DNA of 64,000 bases from Pseudomonadota bacterium (GCA_018241725.1 JAFEDI010000008.1:32315-96314); one strand, 5' to 3'; positions 31,755-41,431 are shown, counted from the stretch's first letter. Notes: generated by a model from the letters alone, not told the origin. Numbers and translations: made by a program.

Positions 31755-34742
31755 TCAGGCCGGCCCGTCGCCGGCCGACCAGGCCCAGTGTTCGAATTCG
31801 GCGGAAGTCAGGGCGGGGGAGTACAAGTGGCCCTGGGCGTAGTCGCAGCCGGCGGCGACGAGCAGATCCCGTTGGGTGGTGGTTTCGACGCCTTCCGCGA
31901 CGACCTTCAGGCCCAGCACATGGGCCATCACGATGATGGCTTCGCACAGGGCCCGGTCGTTGGCGTCACAGCCCAGGTTGCGTACGAAGCTGCGGTCGAT
32001 CTTGAGGTAGTCGATGTCAAAGCGCTTCAGGTAGGACAGCGACGAGTAGCCGGTGCCGAAGTCGTCGATGGCAACCTGGATGCCGGCGTCGCGGAAGCCC
32101 AGCAGTTTCTTGTCGATCCTGGCTTCCGCATGCAGCAGCAGGCTCTCGGTGATCTCGATGACCACGCTGTGCCCCGGAATCCCTTGTTCGGCCAGGTATT
32201 CCGGCCAGCGGGCCAGAGCGTTGCCGTCGTGGCGGATCTGGGCTGGCGAGGTGTTGATGCTGATCTGGAAGTCGCTGTCGAAGCGCTTGCACCAGTTCAG
32301 GGACTGCTGGGCGGCCTGTTTGAAGACCCAGTCGCCGATGGGCACGATCAGCCCGGTTTCCTCTGCCACCGAGATGAACTCCAGCGGGCCGGTCAGGCCG
32401 CGCTGGGGGTGGGCCCAGCGGAGCAGCGCCTCGGCCTTGCTGACCCGGCTGGTGGCCAGTTCGACGATGGGCTGATAGTGGATCTGGAATTCCTTGTCGG
32501 CCAGCGCGCTGCGCAGGTCGTTGCTCAGGTGCTGGCGTTTCTGGGCGGCTTCGTGCAGATCTGGCGTGAAGTAGCTGAAGCAGTTGCGGCCGGCGTTCTT
32601 GGCCGCGTACATGGCCTGGTCGGCGTTCTTGAAGAGGATGTCCAGTTCGTGGGCGTCACTCGGGTAGAGCGTGATGCCGAGACTGGCTGAGACGAAGGCC
32701 TTGTCGGCGCCGAGCACGAAGGGACTGGAGAGCTTGTCGATGAGGGCATGGGCGATGCGTTCGACGCTCTCCATATCGTCTACGCAGGAGAGGATCACCG
32801 TGAATTCGTCGCCGCCCAGACGGGCCACCGTATCCGAGGCGCGCACACAGGCACTGATGCGCCGCCCGGCCTCGATCAGCAGGATGTCGCCCTTGTCGTG
32901 GCCGAGGGAGTCATTGACCTCCTTGAAGTGGTCCAGATCGACCAGCATCAGCACCATGGAGCGACCGCTGCGGTCGGCCAGGCGGGCTTCGTGCTCCAGG
33001 CGGTCGTGGAAAAGCTGGCGGTTGGGCAACTGGGTCAGGCTGTCGAAATTGGCCTGTTTCCAGATCGTCTCCTCAAAGGCGATGCGGTCGGAGATGTCCC
33101 GGCCGACGGCCAGCACGCTGGTCACCGTGCCGGTGGTATCGACCTCGGCGGCCAGGTGGATGAGGCTGCAGAGTTCCTTGCCCTCCCTGTTGTGCCATTT
33201 CAGCTCGAACTGGGTATTCCTGCCGCTGGCGAGCACCTCGCGGATCTTGGCTTCGTAGATCTCGGCATTGCTGCCGCCGGGGACTTCGGATGGTCGTTTG
33301 CCGAGCAGTTCGGCGAGGCGCAGGCCGGCCACCGAACTGAATGCCGGGTTGGCGTAGATGCGCCGGCAGTTGCTGTCGTAGCGGGCGATGGAGTCGGGAG
33401 AGTTCTCGATGAGGGTGCGGGACTCCTGCTCCTTGGCGATCAGGGCCGCGGTGCGCTCGTTGACAGTGTTTTCGAGGGACGCGTTGATGTGGTTGATCTG
33501 GCGGATCTTCTGGCTCACCGCATTGTTCATGGCGATGAAGCTCTGGGTCAGGTCGGCCAGTTCGTAGTCCAGGCCGGTCTTGTCGAGCAGCTCCAGCTCA
33601 TCGTCCTGGATGGTGGCGGTGGTGTTGTCGGAGACCCCCCGGAAGATGCGGCTGAGAGTGGTCAGCGGACGGGAGATCGACGTGGAGAAATACCAGGCCA
33701 GGGGCAGCACGCAGGCCAGGATGGCGATGGCGATCAGCCCCAGGATGCGGATCATCTCCCAGGTGTTGGCCTCGACGATCGATTTCGAGCGCAGCGTGGC
33801 AATGCCGCCGATGGGGCGTCCATCGCGCTGGAGCGGAATCAGTCCCTGATAGTAGCCGGTGCCGTCGATGCTGATTTCGTTGAAGGTCAGGGCCGGGGCA
33901 TTGCCTTGGGCAGGCTCCGCCTGGCCGTTCCAGTCCGCCTTGAGATAGGTGGTGAGCGTGCCGTGACGCAGTCCGTCGAATGAGAAGACGTTGATGTCGG
34001 TGTCGGTCCGCCGGGCCAGTTCGTGTACGAAAGCCTGGTCGAGGCTGTAGATCATGACGATCAGCCCAACTTGCCTGAGGGCTGTCTGCCCGCCGGGGCT
34101 GCCAGGGGGGGCGTCCAGGATCGGAGCGTGGATTTCGATCGATAGTGCGTTGTCGATCAGCGCGAAGCGGGCATCGGCGTTCTGAGGCAGGGGATGGCCG
34201 AACTCGGGGTGGATGAACGGCGGTAGCGGGGCGGGTTTCAGCGTGATGCTGCGATTGTCACCGTCGGCGGCGCCTTCCTTCATCATGAGGCGTGGGGTCG
34301 GGGTCCTTTCGACGAAGCCCGTCCGCTCAAGCCGGCCGTCGACGCGGGAGAAAGCGATCAGGTGACCGGCGGTGTCATAGAGGGCAATGCGGCCGGCGTG
34401 GGCCGTGTGGCGCGCCTCCTGTACGTCCTGTGCCAGTTGCTGGTAGGTGTTCTGCAGGGTTTCGCGGTCAAGATCGGAGCCGGCGTACTGGGACAGGTAC
34501 CAGATCGTGGTGCCCAGATTGTGTTGGGCGGCCAAGTGGCGGGCGGCATCGAGCAGTCCGTTCTGGCGGTTGACGAGCTCTTCGGAAATGATGGTGGCCG
34601 CTTGCCTCAGCTGGGTACGGGACTGTTCCCGGTACTGGGTGCCAATCGCGAAGGATACGGCCGACATGTAGGCCAGCGCCGTTGCCGTGCTGATGACGAC
34701 GGCACTGAGCAGCAGTCTGTTCCTGAGCTTGCGGATTCTCAT
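31755..34742 (-). CDS. Membrane-anchored PAS-GGDEF-EAL cyclic di-GMP enzyme
   Basis: The 995-residue protein has an N-terminal membrane helix (about 12-32), a large periplasmic sensor region to about 330, a second helix, HAMP, a PAS domain, GGDEF (GGDEF near 643) and EAL (SKAEALLRW near 768). Both catalytic motifs look intact, so it could make or break cyclic di-GMP. It starts 54 bases after a TorT-like periplasmic binding protein on the same strand, suggesting that the binding protein delivers a ligand to its periplasmic domain, as TorT does to TorS. Net activity cannot be read. Confidence 0.93.
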   Translation of the reverse strand: MRIRKLRNRLLLSAVVISTATALAYMSAVSFAIGTQYREQSRTQLRQAATIISEELVNRQNGLLDAARHLAAQHNLGTTIWYLSQYAGSDLDRETLQNTYQQLAQDVQEARHTAHAGRIALYDTAGHLIAFSRVDGRLERTGFVERTPTPRLMMKEGAADGDNRSITLKPAPLPPFIHPEFGHPLPQNADARFALIDNALSIEIHAPILDAPPGSPGGQTALRQVGLIVMIYSLDQAFVHELARRTDTDINVFSFDGLRHGTLTTYLKADWNGQAEPAQGNAPALTFNEISIDGTGYYQGLIPLQRDGRPIGGIATLRSKSIVEANTWEMIRILGLIAIAILACVLPLAWYFSTSISRPLTTLSRIFRGVSDNTTATIQDDELELLDKTGLDYELADLTQSFIAMNNAVSQKIRQINHINASLENTVNERTAALIAKEQESRTLIENSPDSIARYDSNCRRIYANPAFSSVAGLRLAELLGKRPSEVPGGSNAEIYEAKIREVLASGRNTQFELKWHNREGKELCSLIHLAAEVDTTGTVTSVLAVGRDISDRIAFEETIWKQANFDSLTQLPNRQLFHDRLEHEARLADRSGRSMVLMLVDLDHFKEVNDSLGHDKGDILLIEAGRRISACVRASDTVARLGGDEFTVILSCVDDMESVERIAHALIDKLSSPFVLGADKAFVSASLGITLYPSDAHELDILFKNADQAMYAAKNAGRNCFSYFTPDLHEAAQKRQHLSNDLRSALADKEFQIHYQPIVELATSRVSKAEALLRWAHPQRGLTGPLEFISVAEETGLIVPIGDWVFKQAAQQSLNWCKRFDSDFQISINTSPAQIRHDGNALARWPEYLAEQGIPGHSVVIEITESLLLHAEARIDKKLLGFRDAGIQVAIDDFGTGYSSLSYLKRFDIDYLKIDRSFVRNLGCDANDRALCEAIIVMAHVLGLKVVAEGVETTTQRDLLVAAGCDYAQGHLYSPALTSAEFEHWAWSAGDGPA

Positions 34743-34796
34743 GCCGTTGGAGTCTCGTGGGAATGCCGGAGCCCGGATAGGCGCAGCGGAGGCAGC

Positions 34797-35966
34797 TTAA
34801 GGGCGTTCCTGCTGCGGGTCATAGGACAGAATTGGCGCGTAGCCGTCCGGCGCGATGGATTCGTCGAGCCGATAGCTGTCCAGGCTGCTGTGGTCCACGA
34901 TGCCCAGTTTGACGAGCAGGGTGTGCGGTGGCGTCTTGATGCGTTCCTCCAGGTGATTGACGGCGGCGTTGATCGCGACGCGCGCCTGGCTCACGCCCTT
35001 GGTGTCGGCGGCGGCAAAGATCTCCTTGCGGCGGATCAGGCTGGCGATCTCGCGGGTCAGGTCGTAGGCGACGACGCGGATCCGGCCGTCGAGCCCGGCC
35101 TCGTGGATGGGCAGGCGCGCGGCGGGCGCGCAACCGGTACAGCCGATGATGTAGTCGAGGTCTTTTCCGTGGCGGGCCAGGAGTTGTGCCGCCAGCTGGG
35201 ATTGCTCGATGCGATCGCTGTCGCCGTAGCGGATGTCCACGATGTCGACGCGGATGGGGGCCGTACGGGCGGCCTCCCGGCTGCCGTCCACCTCGCCCTT
35301 GACCCAGCCAGCACCGGCCGGGCCGGGCAGCAGAGCGATGTTGATCGACGTGAGGCCGCGCTGCTGGGCGTCGCGGATGACCCAGCGGGTCGCGTCGAGG
35401 CCCATGCTGCGCAGGGAGGTGGTGACCTTGACCGTCAGGTCGTCGCTGGTGCTGTCGTTGGCCAGTTCGAACACCGGTATACCCTTGGCGCGGGCCCGGG
35501 CTATCGACGGATTGTTGCCGTCGAGGCTGATCGGTGACAGTACGATGGCGTCGTAGCGGCCGCTGCTGGCCTCTTCCATCTGGCGCAGCTGGCCGATCAG
35601 GTCCTTGTAGCCGTCGGCCGGCAGGATGTCCACCGCTACGCCGAGGCGCCGGGCTTCGCTGATGACGCCGTAGCTGCAGCCGATCCAGTAGGGGTCCTTG
35701 ATATGCGGGAACAGGAAGGCGATGCGCCACGGCCGACTGGCCCGGGCGGTCATGGCGTAGGTGCCGGCGCTGACGCGTCCGCTGCGCAGGGCTTCATCGG
35801 CGGTCTGACTTGGCGGGACCGGATGCTGGATGATATGGACCGGTATGGGGGCGAACTTCACCACAGCCGGCAAGGCGTTTGCAGTCGTTGAGTGACCGGG
35901 AGCGGCGTGGGCTGCCGTGACCAGTGAGGCCATTGCGAGAAGGCGGGAGGTGCATGGCGGGAACAC
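34797..35966 (-). CDS. torT: TorT-like periplasmic ligand-binding protein
   Basis: The start is GTG 35966, opening a short signal peptide (LLAMASLVTAAHA). The 389-residue protein is a type I periplasmic binding fold: WRIAFLFPHIKDPYWIGCSYGVISEARRLGV, LSPISLDGNNPSI, and YIIGCTGCAPAARL. TorT binds trimethylamine N-oxide and presents it to the sensor kinase TorS. No TorS or reductase is present here; the gene instead lies between a diguanylate cyclase and a GGDEF-EAL protein. A repurposed sensor for cyclic di-GMP control is the simplest reading. The ligand may differ from TMAO. Confidence 0.82.
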   Translation of the reverse strand: MFPPCTSRLLAMASLVTAAHAAPGHSTTANALPAVVKFAPIPVHIIQHPVPPSQTADEALRSGRVSAGTYAMTARASRPWRIAFLFPHIKDPYWIGCSYGVISEARRLGVAVDILPADGYKDLIGQLRQMEEASSGRYDAIVLSPISLDGNNPSIARARAKGIPVFELANDSTSDDLTVKVTTSLRSMGLDATRWVIRDAQQRGLTSINIALLPGPAGAGWVKGEVDGSREAARTAPIRVDIVDIRYGDSDRIEQSQLAAQLLARHGKDLDYIIGCTGCAPAARLPIHEAGLDGRIRVVAYDLTREIASLIRRKEIFAAADTKGVSQARVAINAAVNHLEERIKTPPHTLLVKLGIVDHSSLDSYRLDESIAPDGYAPILSYDPQQERP

Positions 35967-36053
35967 CCAGTTACCCTTTCTTGTTGTCCGTTTCTTCCGA
36001 CTGTTCGGCGTGAGGTGCGTGCATCCTGCGAGCCTGCGGGGCTGGAGTGGGGA

Positions 36054-37376
36054 TCAGCGTGGCCGTCCGAGTGCCTTGCCCTGATACATGGCGCTATCCG
36101 CGTGTTTGAGCAGCGCATCGGCGTCCCGCCCATCCTCTGGATGGATGGCTACCCCGATGCTGGCGCGGGTGTGCAGGGGCACGCCACCGATGACGAACTC
36201 CTGCAGCAGGTTGTGGCGGATCTTGTCTGCCACCTGGGCCGCGTCGGCGGGGCCGTGGATATCCTCGATGATCACCACGAACTCGTCGCCGCCGAGGCGG
36301 GCAACGGTGTCTACGTGGCGGACGCAGCCTCCCAGGCGGCGGGCAATTTCCTGCAGCAGCAAATCGCCTGCCGCGTGGCCGAGGGTGTCGTTTACTTTCT
36401 TGAAGTCGTCGATGTCCACATAAAGCAGGGCCATGCGGCCCTGGTGGCGTTGGCTGCGCCCCAGGGCTCTGTCCAGGCGCTCATGGAAGAGGCGGCGATT
36501 AGGTAGGCCGGTCAGTTCGTCGTATTGGGCGGCGTGCACGAGTTCGGCTCTGAGTTGCCCGCGCTCGACGGCGATGGCGACCTGGGTGGCGACGAAGTTG
36601 AGCAGCTCCCGGTCCTTTTGCGAATCGAAGGTGCCGGCGTCTGCCCTGAGGATCAGGGCGCCGAAGGCGTCCCTGCGGGTGACGAGAGGGAGGAAGAGCC
36701 AGGTGGCGCTTGCCGTGGAGGCTGCACCTGGGGGCAGGAGGTTCAGGTCGCTGATGAGCAGCGGATGTCCGCTGCCGATGACGTCACTGCAATAGCGGTG
36801 TGCGACGGGTTCATCGAGGAGGGGGGCGCTGCCGAACTGGTCCTGTTGGTAAGGGAAGCTCAGCAGCTTGCTCTGTCGGTCGCTGGTAGCAACGGCGACG
36901 CCGGTCAGTGGGATGCGTTCGGCGATGATCCGGTGGATCTGCGGGAACAGGCTATCCAGGTCGTCAGTCTTGAGGGCTGCGTCGGCAATGGCGTAGGTGG
37001 CGGCCTGGAAGGCTTCGGCGCGCTTCTGTTCCGTAACGTCGCGAGCGACGCCGATACGCATGTGGTCGGCGTCCGACCAGCAGGCCGACCACATGATGTG
37101 CACGCGGCTGCCATCCTTGCGCACATAGCGGTTTTCAAAGCCGACACGGGGATGGCCGGTCATGATGCGGACGGCCTCCTGAAGGGTGGGGTCGCGGTCT
37201 TCGGGGGCGACGAAATCGATCATGGGGCGGCCGATGAGTTCGTCCGCCGTGTACTGGAAGATGCGCTCGCAGGCCGCGTTCACATAGGCAATACGACCGC
37301 TTGCTTCGACGAGAAAGACCGCGTCGAGGAGCAGATCTATGCTGTGCAGCAGGCGGTCCTGGTGATTCGTGTCCAT
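36054..37376 (-). CDS. PAS-GAF diguanylate cyclase
   Basis: ATG 37376 (MDTNHQDRLLHSI) is chosen; the frame above is non-coding. The 440-residue cytoplasmic protein has a PAS domain (AVFLVEASGRIAYVNAACERIF), a GAF domain (SLFPQIHRIIAERIPL, ATWLFLPLVTRRDAFGALILR) and GGDEF (ARLGGDEFVVIIED near 361) with a conserved C-terminal SMYQGKALGRPR. It should synthesise cyclic di-GMP. The stop is 87 bases above the TorT-like gene, so the three genes likely form one transcript. Confidence 0.93.
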   Translation of the reverse strand: MDTNHQDRLLHSIDLLLDAVFLVEASGRIAYVNAACERIFQYTADELIGRPMIDFVAPEDRDPTLQEAVRIMTGHPRVGFENRYVRKDGSRVHIMWSACWSDADHMRIGVARDVTEQKRAEAFQAATYAIADAALKTDDLDSLFPQIHRIIAERIPLTGVAVATSDRQSKLLSFPYQQDQFGSAPLLDEPVAHRYCSDVIGSGHPLLISDLNLLPPGAASTASATWLFLPLVTRRDAFGALILRADAGTFDSQKDRELLNFVATQVAIAVERGQLRAELVHAAQYDELTGLPNRRLFHERLDRALGRSQRHQGRMALLYVDIDDFKKVNDTLGHAAGDLLLQEIARRLGGCVRHVDTVARLGGDEFVVIIEDIHGPADAAQVADKIRHNLLQEFVIGGVPLHTRASIGVAIHPEDGRDADALLKHADSAMYQGKALGRPR

Positions 37377-37502
37377 CTCGCGTCGGGGCTGGTCGTGCCG
37401 ATTCTGTGTCGGTTTGGACGTAGATTGCCGGGGTGTTCTGCGGTACGCAAGCTGGAAATAGCAAAAATGCGATTTTCGGCACGAAGGGCCGCGTTTGTTT
37501 GA

Positions 37503-37540
37503 CTGAGCGGCAGCGCGCTGTATGTGGCGCTGCCGCTCAG
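37503..37540 (-). terminator. Perfect 14-bp hairpin at the end of the transglutaminase gene
   Basis: CTGAGCGGCAGCGC (37503-37516) pairs exactly with GCGCTGCCGCTCAG (37527-37540) around ten bases. It overlaps the stop of the gene to its right. No U-run follows on the minus strand, so it may need Rho or act mainly to stabilise the mRNA end. Confidence 0.6.
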
Positions 37541-38112
37541 GGGGCAACGTCGGGCAGGTTGGTGATGACTTCGGCGACGTCGCTACAGCGCTCCAGGATG
37601 TCCGTCACGACCGCCAGCGGTTCGGCGTGGATACCCGGCAGGTCGCATTCGTGGGGCGGGCGGAGGGCGAAGGCGAGTACCTCGGTGGGCGGGCAGAAGT
37701 CGGCGGCGACGCCGGGCTTGTTGCCGCGGGCGTCGATGCGGTACCAGCCGAAGCCGTCGAGGTACACCGCATTGAGGCCGTGGAGGCAGAAGGGCGCGCT
37801 ATTGTCGTCGCCGACCGACAGCCGTTGGTAGCACAGGCCGGCGGGAATGCCGTTGGCGCGCAGCAGGGCGGCGAGCAGGTGGCTCTTGGCGTAGCAGTAG
37901 CCGGTGCCGTGCAGCAGCACGTCGGAGGCGCAGCAGGTTACCGGATTGAGCCGAAAGTCCCAGCTGTGGCGGATGTGATCGCGCACGAACTCGAAGCAGC
38001 GGCGGGCGATCTCGGTCTTGTCGGCCGTGCCGCGGGCGAGTTCGGCGGCTTTGGTGCTGACCAGCGGGTGGTCGAAGTCGATGTAGCGGCTGGCGGCGAG
38101 GTATTCGTGCAT
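37537..38112 (-). CDS. Transglutaminase-like cysteine protease-fold protein
   Basis: ATG 38112 (MHEYLAASRY) is the natural start. The 191-residue protein carries a transglutaminase triad: C73 (GTGYCYAKSHLLAALLRANGIPAG), H111 (CLHGLNAVYL) and D127 (WYRIDARGNK). Bacterial members of this size act as proteases or amidases rather than cross-linkers. It has no signal peptide. It follows the exa-type genes on the same strand but after a 77-base gap; a role there is not evident. Confidence 0.88.
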   Translation of the reverse strand: MHEYLAASRYIDFDHPLVSTKAAELARGTADKTEIARRCFEFVRDHIRHSWDFRLNPVTCCASDVLLHGTGYCYAKSHLLAALLRANGIPAGLCYQRLSVGDDNSAPFCLHGLNAVYLDGFGWYRIDARGNKPGVAADFCPPTEVLAFALRPPHECDLPGIHAEPLAVVTDILERCSDVAEVITNLPDVAP

Positions 38113-38189
38113 CGGAGCGCGGGCAGGCGGTGAGCGGCCACCGAGTATAGCAATCTCGATGGCAGGAGCCGGTGCGTGCCGCTTCCAGA

Positions 38190-38672
38190 TCAACGGGGCG
38201 TGGTCGGACGGGAACGGCTTTCGAGGAAGGTCCGGATCGTCCAGATGGCGGCAGGCGGGAGCACATCTTTCCAGGCCGGCATATGGACAACGCCGACGCG
38301 GGTCTTGCCGTATTGCACGGACTTGAGGAAGTACTGGTCGTTGTCGACGATGCACATTTCACGGGTGGCCGGATCGGTGATACGCGTGCAGGCGCGGTCG
38401 AGCTTGAGGAGGTCGGGGCCGACCTGCCCCTTGTTGTCGGCATCGGGGCCGTGGCAGCGGGCGCAGGCCTGGTTGAAGGCGTGGCGGCCGATATCGGCGG
38501 CACGCGGGTTGCCGCGGTAGGGGTTGGCGTCGCCGGTCGAGGAGGTGATGGCCGGCAGTGCCGAGGTATCCACGACGACGGTGGGATCCGCCACTTCGTT
38601 GGCGCTGGCAGCGGTCGTGCTGAGCAGGAGGCAGATGGCGGCGAGGCGGGCGCTGAAGGTGAGCTTGGGCAT
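38190..38672 (-). CDS. exaB: Cytochrome c550 (ExaB/PedF-like)
   Basis: ATG 38672 opens a signal peptide (LTFSARLAAICLLLSTTAASA). The 160-residue periplasmic protein has one haem site C70-ARC73-H74 and a distal Met ligand M131 (VVHMPAWKDVL), plus C95 and C107 that may form a disulfide. The end (AIWTIRTFLESR) is typical of the cytochrome c550 that takes electrons from quinoprotein ethanol dehydrogenase. It is encoded downstream of exaA with a pentapeptide-repeat gene between them, six bases away. Confidence 0.88.
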   Translation of the reverse strand: MPKLTFSARLAAICLLLSTTAASANEVADPTVVVDTSALPAITSSTGDANPYRGNPRAADIGRHAFNQACARCHGPDADNKGQVGPDLLKLDRACTRITDPATREMCIVDNDQYFLKSVQYGKTRVGVVHMPAWKDVLPPAAIWTIRTFLESRSRPTTPR

Positions 38673-38677
38673 GGTCT

Positions 38678-39256
38678 TTACCAGTCGGTCGGGCAGCCAG
38701 TGCAGCCTTCGAAGGACGAGTCGGGGAAGATCGTGTAGCGCAGCAGCGCGCCTTCCAGATTGGCACCGCGGAAGTTGGTGGTGCTGAACTTGGTTTCCTG
38801 AAGGTTGGCATTGGTGAGCCGGGCGCCCTCGAACCATGCGAAGGCGGCGCGGGCGGCTTCGAGATTGGCGGCGGTGAGGTCCGCGCCGCTGAAATCGCTG
38901 CGCATGATGCGGGCGAATTCCAGGTCGGCACCGATCAGTTTTGCGTTGCGGAAGGAGGCGCCCGGGGCGTTGGCCTTGGACAGGCGTGCGCCGGTCAGGT
39001 CGGCGCCGTCGAAGATGGCTCCTGCGAGGTTGGCCGAGCGCAGATCGGCGCGGGCCAGGTTGGCGCCGGTGAAGTCGGTGCCGGCAAGGTCGCGGGCGGA
39101 CAGATCCATATGGCGCAGGTCGGCGCCCTGGCAGCGGGCGTGGGGCCAGATGCCACAGGATTTATGGACTGGCGGATCGTCGGCCTGGGCCGCGCCGGCA
39201 GGAAGGGTTACGGCAAGGGCGACCAGTATCGTGCGGAGGCTGGAATGGCAGTGCAT
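38678..39256 (-). CDS. Exported pentapeptide-repeat protein
   Basis: The 192-residue product has a signal peptide (SLRTILVALAVTLPAGAAQA) and about 25 tandem A(D/N)LxxA-type pentapeptides, expected to form a right-handed quadrilateral beta-helix. Cysteines at 34, 42, 185 and 188 bracket the repeats and could form disulfides in the periplasm. It lies between exaA and the cytochrome c550 gene on the same strand, with the cytochrome start five bases after its stop. The function is unknown; a structural or scaffold role in the ethanol-oxidation system is inference. Confidence 0.88.
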   Translation of the reverse strand: MHCHSSLRTILVALAVTLPAGAAQADDPPVHKSCGIWPHARCQGADLRHMDLSARDLAGTDFTGANLARADLRSANLAGAIFDGADLTGARLSKANAPGASFRNAKLIGADLEFARIMRSDFSGADLTAANLEAARAAFAWFEGARLTNANLQETKFSTTNFRGANLEGALLRYTIFPDSSFEGCTGCPTDW

Positions 39257-39300
39257 GGATGGGCTCCCAACGGTAGGGTAGCGACGGTGGCTTGCGATGA

Positions 39301-39338
39301 AAAAGCCCGGGCCGGCCGGAGACGATCCGGCCCGGGGC
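39301..39338 (-). terminator. Rho-independent terminator after exaA
   Basis: A 10-bp GC stem (39306-39315 with 39327-39336) is followed on the minus strand by a T-run (reading GGGCTTTTTCATC). It lies 17 bases past the exaA stop and may uncouple exaA from the pentapeptide gene. Confidence 0.85.
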
Positions 39339-39354
39339 AAGGCGCTGGCGGGGA

Positions 39355-41223
39355 TCAGCGCGCGATCTTGGGCAGTTTGAATGCCCAGAACGAGGAGCCT
39401 TGGGTGACCTGCTTGGTCAGTTCGGCCATGTCGCCGCCCCACAGGGGCACGGCGCCGCCGTAGCCGGAGGAAATGCCCACGTATTGTTCGCCGTCCATCT
39501 CCCAGGTGATGGGTACGGAGACGATGCCGGAGCCGGTCTGGAACTTCCACAGTTCTTTGCCCGTCCTGGCGTCGAAGGCCTTGATGAAGCCGTCGGAGGT
39601 GCCGGTGAACAGCAGCCCGCCGGCGGTGGTGAGCGTGCCGGCCCACAGGGGGAACTTCTCCTTGTGTTCCCAGGCGATCTTGCCGCTCTTCGGGTCGATG
39701 GCGCGCAGGGTGCCCACGTGGTCGTCGAACAGGCGCTTGATGCGGAAGCCCTGGCCCAGGTAGGCGGAGCCGGCCTTGTAGGTCAGGTGCTCGGTCCAGT
39801 AGTCCATCGCCCAGTGGTTGGCCGGGATGTAGAACAGGCCGGTGTCCGGGCTGTAGGACATGGGCATCCAGTTGGTGCCGCCCAGGAAGGGTGGGGAGAC
39901 GAAGACGCTGTCGCCCTTGTCTGCGCCGGCCTTCGGTTCGGGCGGCCGGTTGCCGGTCTCGATCGGCTTGCCGGTGGCCACGTCCCAGCCCTTGGCCCAG
40001 GTGATGCCCTCGACGAAGGGCCAGGCGCCGATCAGCGCGGTGGGCTTGTTGGGGTAGCCGGCGCCGTTGGTGAGCTTTTCCCGGTCGGTGACGAAGAAGA
40101 AGCCATTGCGGTCCGCGTGGGCGGACGCCTTGATGAGCTTGCCGGTCTTCGGGTCCTTGTATTCGAACAGCACCACCGAGTTGTTGCCGGAGAAGTCCCA
40201 GGCGTCGTTGGGGGTGTGCTGGAAGAAGCCCTTCAGCTCGCCGGTGCTGGCATCCACATAGGCCTGGCCGGAGGTGAACAGGCTGGGCCAGTTGCGCGGA
40301 TCGTCGCCTTCCTGGGTGCGCTTCCAGGTGTTCCACGGCGCCGGGTTGCCGGTACCGACGACGACCATGTTCTTCTCGATGTCGAAGCTGGCGGTCTGCC
40401 ACGGTGCGCCGCCGCCGTGGTCCCACGCTTCGGTGAGCTTGCCATCCTTGTCCTTCGGCCAGGTCGGCGCGCTGGCATCGCCGGTGACGGTGCTGTCCTT
40501 GCCGTTGAGGCGGCCCATGTGGCCTTCGACCATCGGCCGCGCCCACACTTCCTCGCCGGTGTCCGGGTCGCGGGCGAACAGCCAGCCGACCACGCCGAAC
40601 TCGTCGCCGGAGGAGCCGTGCACCAGCAGCACCTTGCCGCTCTTCTGATCCTTGATGACGAAGGGGGCGCCGGTCATCGTGTAGCCGACCTTGTGGTCAC
40701 CCCACTTCTTCTTCCATACAACCTTGCCGGTGTCCTTGTTGAGGGCCACGATGCCGGCGTCGAGGGTGCCGAAGAAGATCTTGTCGCCGTAGAGCGCTGC
40801 GCCGCGGTTGACCACGTCGCAGCACGGGCGGATGTCTTCGGGCAGACGGGCTTCGTACTCCCACAGGCGTTTGCCGGTGCGCGCGTCGACTGCGTAGATG
40901 CGCGAGTAGGAGGCGGTGACGTACACCACGCCGTCATGGACCAGCGCCTGGCCTTCCTGACCACGCTGCTTTTCGCCGCCGAAGGAGAAGCTCCAGGCGG
41001 GGACGAGGCCGGCGACGTTCTTCGTATTGACGGTTTTCAGCGTGCTGTGGCGCTGGGCTTTCAGGCCCAGGCCGTAGGTCAGTACGTCGCCGGGGGTCTT
41101 GTCGTCGTTCTTGATGTCGTCCCAGCTCACCGTGGTGCCGGCGGCGTGGGCTGCGGTGCCGAAGGCGCTGGTCAGGGCAAGGGCCAGCAGCCCGGGGATC
41201 AGTTTCAATCGTCTGGATTTCAT
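39355..41223 (-). CDS. exaA: PQQ-dependent ethanol dehydrogenase, calcium type
   Basis: ATG 41223 starts a signal peptide ([22 protein letters not shown]). The 622-residue periplasmic quinoprotein is an eight-bladed propeller with the vicinal disulfide C134-C135 (RPCCDVVNR), catalytic Asp 343 in [10 protein letters not shown], and repeated W-motif blades. The residue two after the catalytic Asp is Ser, not the extra Asp of lanthanide-dependent enzymes, so it should use calcium. It oxidises primary alcohols to aldehydes and passes electrons to cytochrome c550 encoded downstream. The divergent LuxR-type gene is its probable regulator. No pqq synthesis genes are in the window. Confidence 0.94.
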   Translation of the reverse strand: MKSRRLKLIPGLLALALTSAFGTAAHAAGTTVSWDDIKNDDKTPGDVLTYGLGLKAQRHSTLKTVNTKNVAGLVPAWSFSFGGEKQRGQEGQALVHDGVVYVTASYSRIYAVDARTGKRLWEYEARLPEDIRPCCDVVNRGAALYGDKIFFGTLDAGIVALNKDTGKVVWKKKWGDHKVGYTMTGAPFVIKDQKSGKVLLVHGSSGDEFGVVGWLFARDPDTGEEVWARPMVEGHMGRLNGKDSTVTGDASAPTWPKDKDGKLTEAWDHGGGAPWQTASFDIEKNMVVVGTGNPAPWNTWKRTQEGDDPRNWPSLFTSGQAYVDASTGELKGFFQHTPNDAWDFSGNNSVVLFEYKDPKTGKLIKASAHADRNGFFFVTDREKLTNGAGYPNKPTALIGAWPFVEGITWAKGWDVATGKPIETGNRPPEPKAGADKGDSVFVSPPFLGGTNWMPMSYSPDTGLFYIPANHWAMDYWTEHLTYKAGSAYLGQGFRIKRLFDDHVGTLRAIDPKSGKIAWEHKEKFPLWAGTLTTAGGLLFTGTSDGFIKAFDARTGKELWKFQTGSGIVSVPITWEMDGEQYVGISSGYGGAVPLWGGDMAELTKQVTQGSSFWAFKLPKIAR

Positions 41224-41260
41224 GGTCGGTTCTTGTCTCCGCATCGTTGTCGTTCAGGGC

Positions 41261-41293
41261 CTGGAACCCGCCTCCCTGCTGCGTGGGTTCCAG
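41261..41293. promoter_or_regulatory. Inverted repeat between exaA and its divergent regulator
   Basis: CTGGAACCC (41261-41269) and GGGTTCCAG (41285-41293) are exact inverted repeats around 15 bases, 38 bases above the exaA start. They could be the binding site of the divergent response regulator or a 5' UTR hairpin. Confidence 0.5.
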
Positions 41294-41431
41294 CTCGACG
41301 GAGTATGGAAGCGGCCGTCGGCAACGTCGCGGGAAGGGCTCCCCGCATCTCTGGGAAATATTCCTGACGTGCATCCCTGCGCTCTGCCGGCACATGCCGC
41401 CGGATTATGATTGGCCGAGCAGGAGGAACCG

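Noticed and set aside
32748-33983. Long plus-strand frame of 411 codons opposite the GGDEF-EAL gene
   Set aside because: It is the antisense frame of a clearly coding high-GC gene and has no recognisable domain.
39400-41367. 655-codon plus-strand frame opposite exaA
   Set aside because: Antisense of a well-conserved quinoprotein gene; the open frame results from high-GC codon bias.
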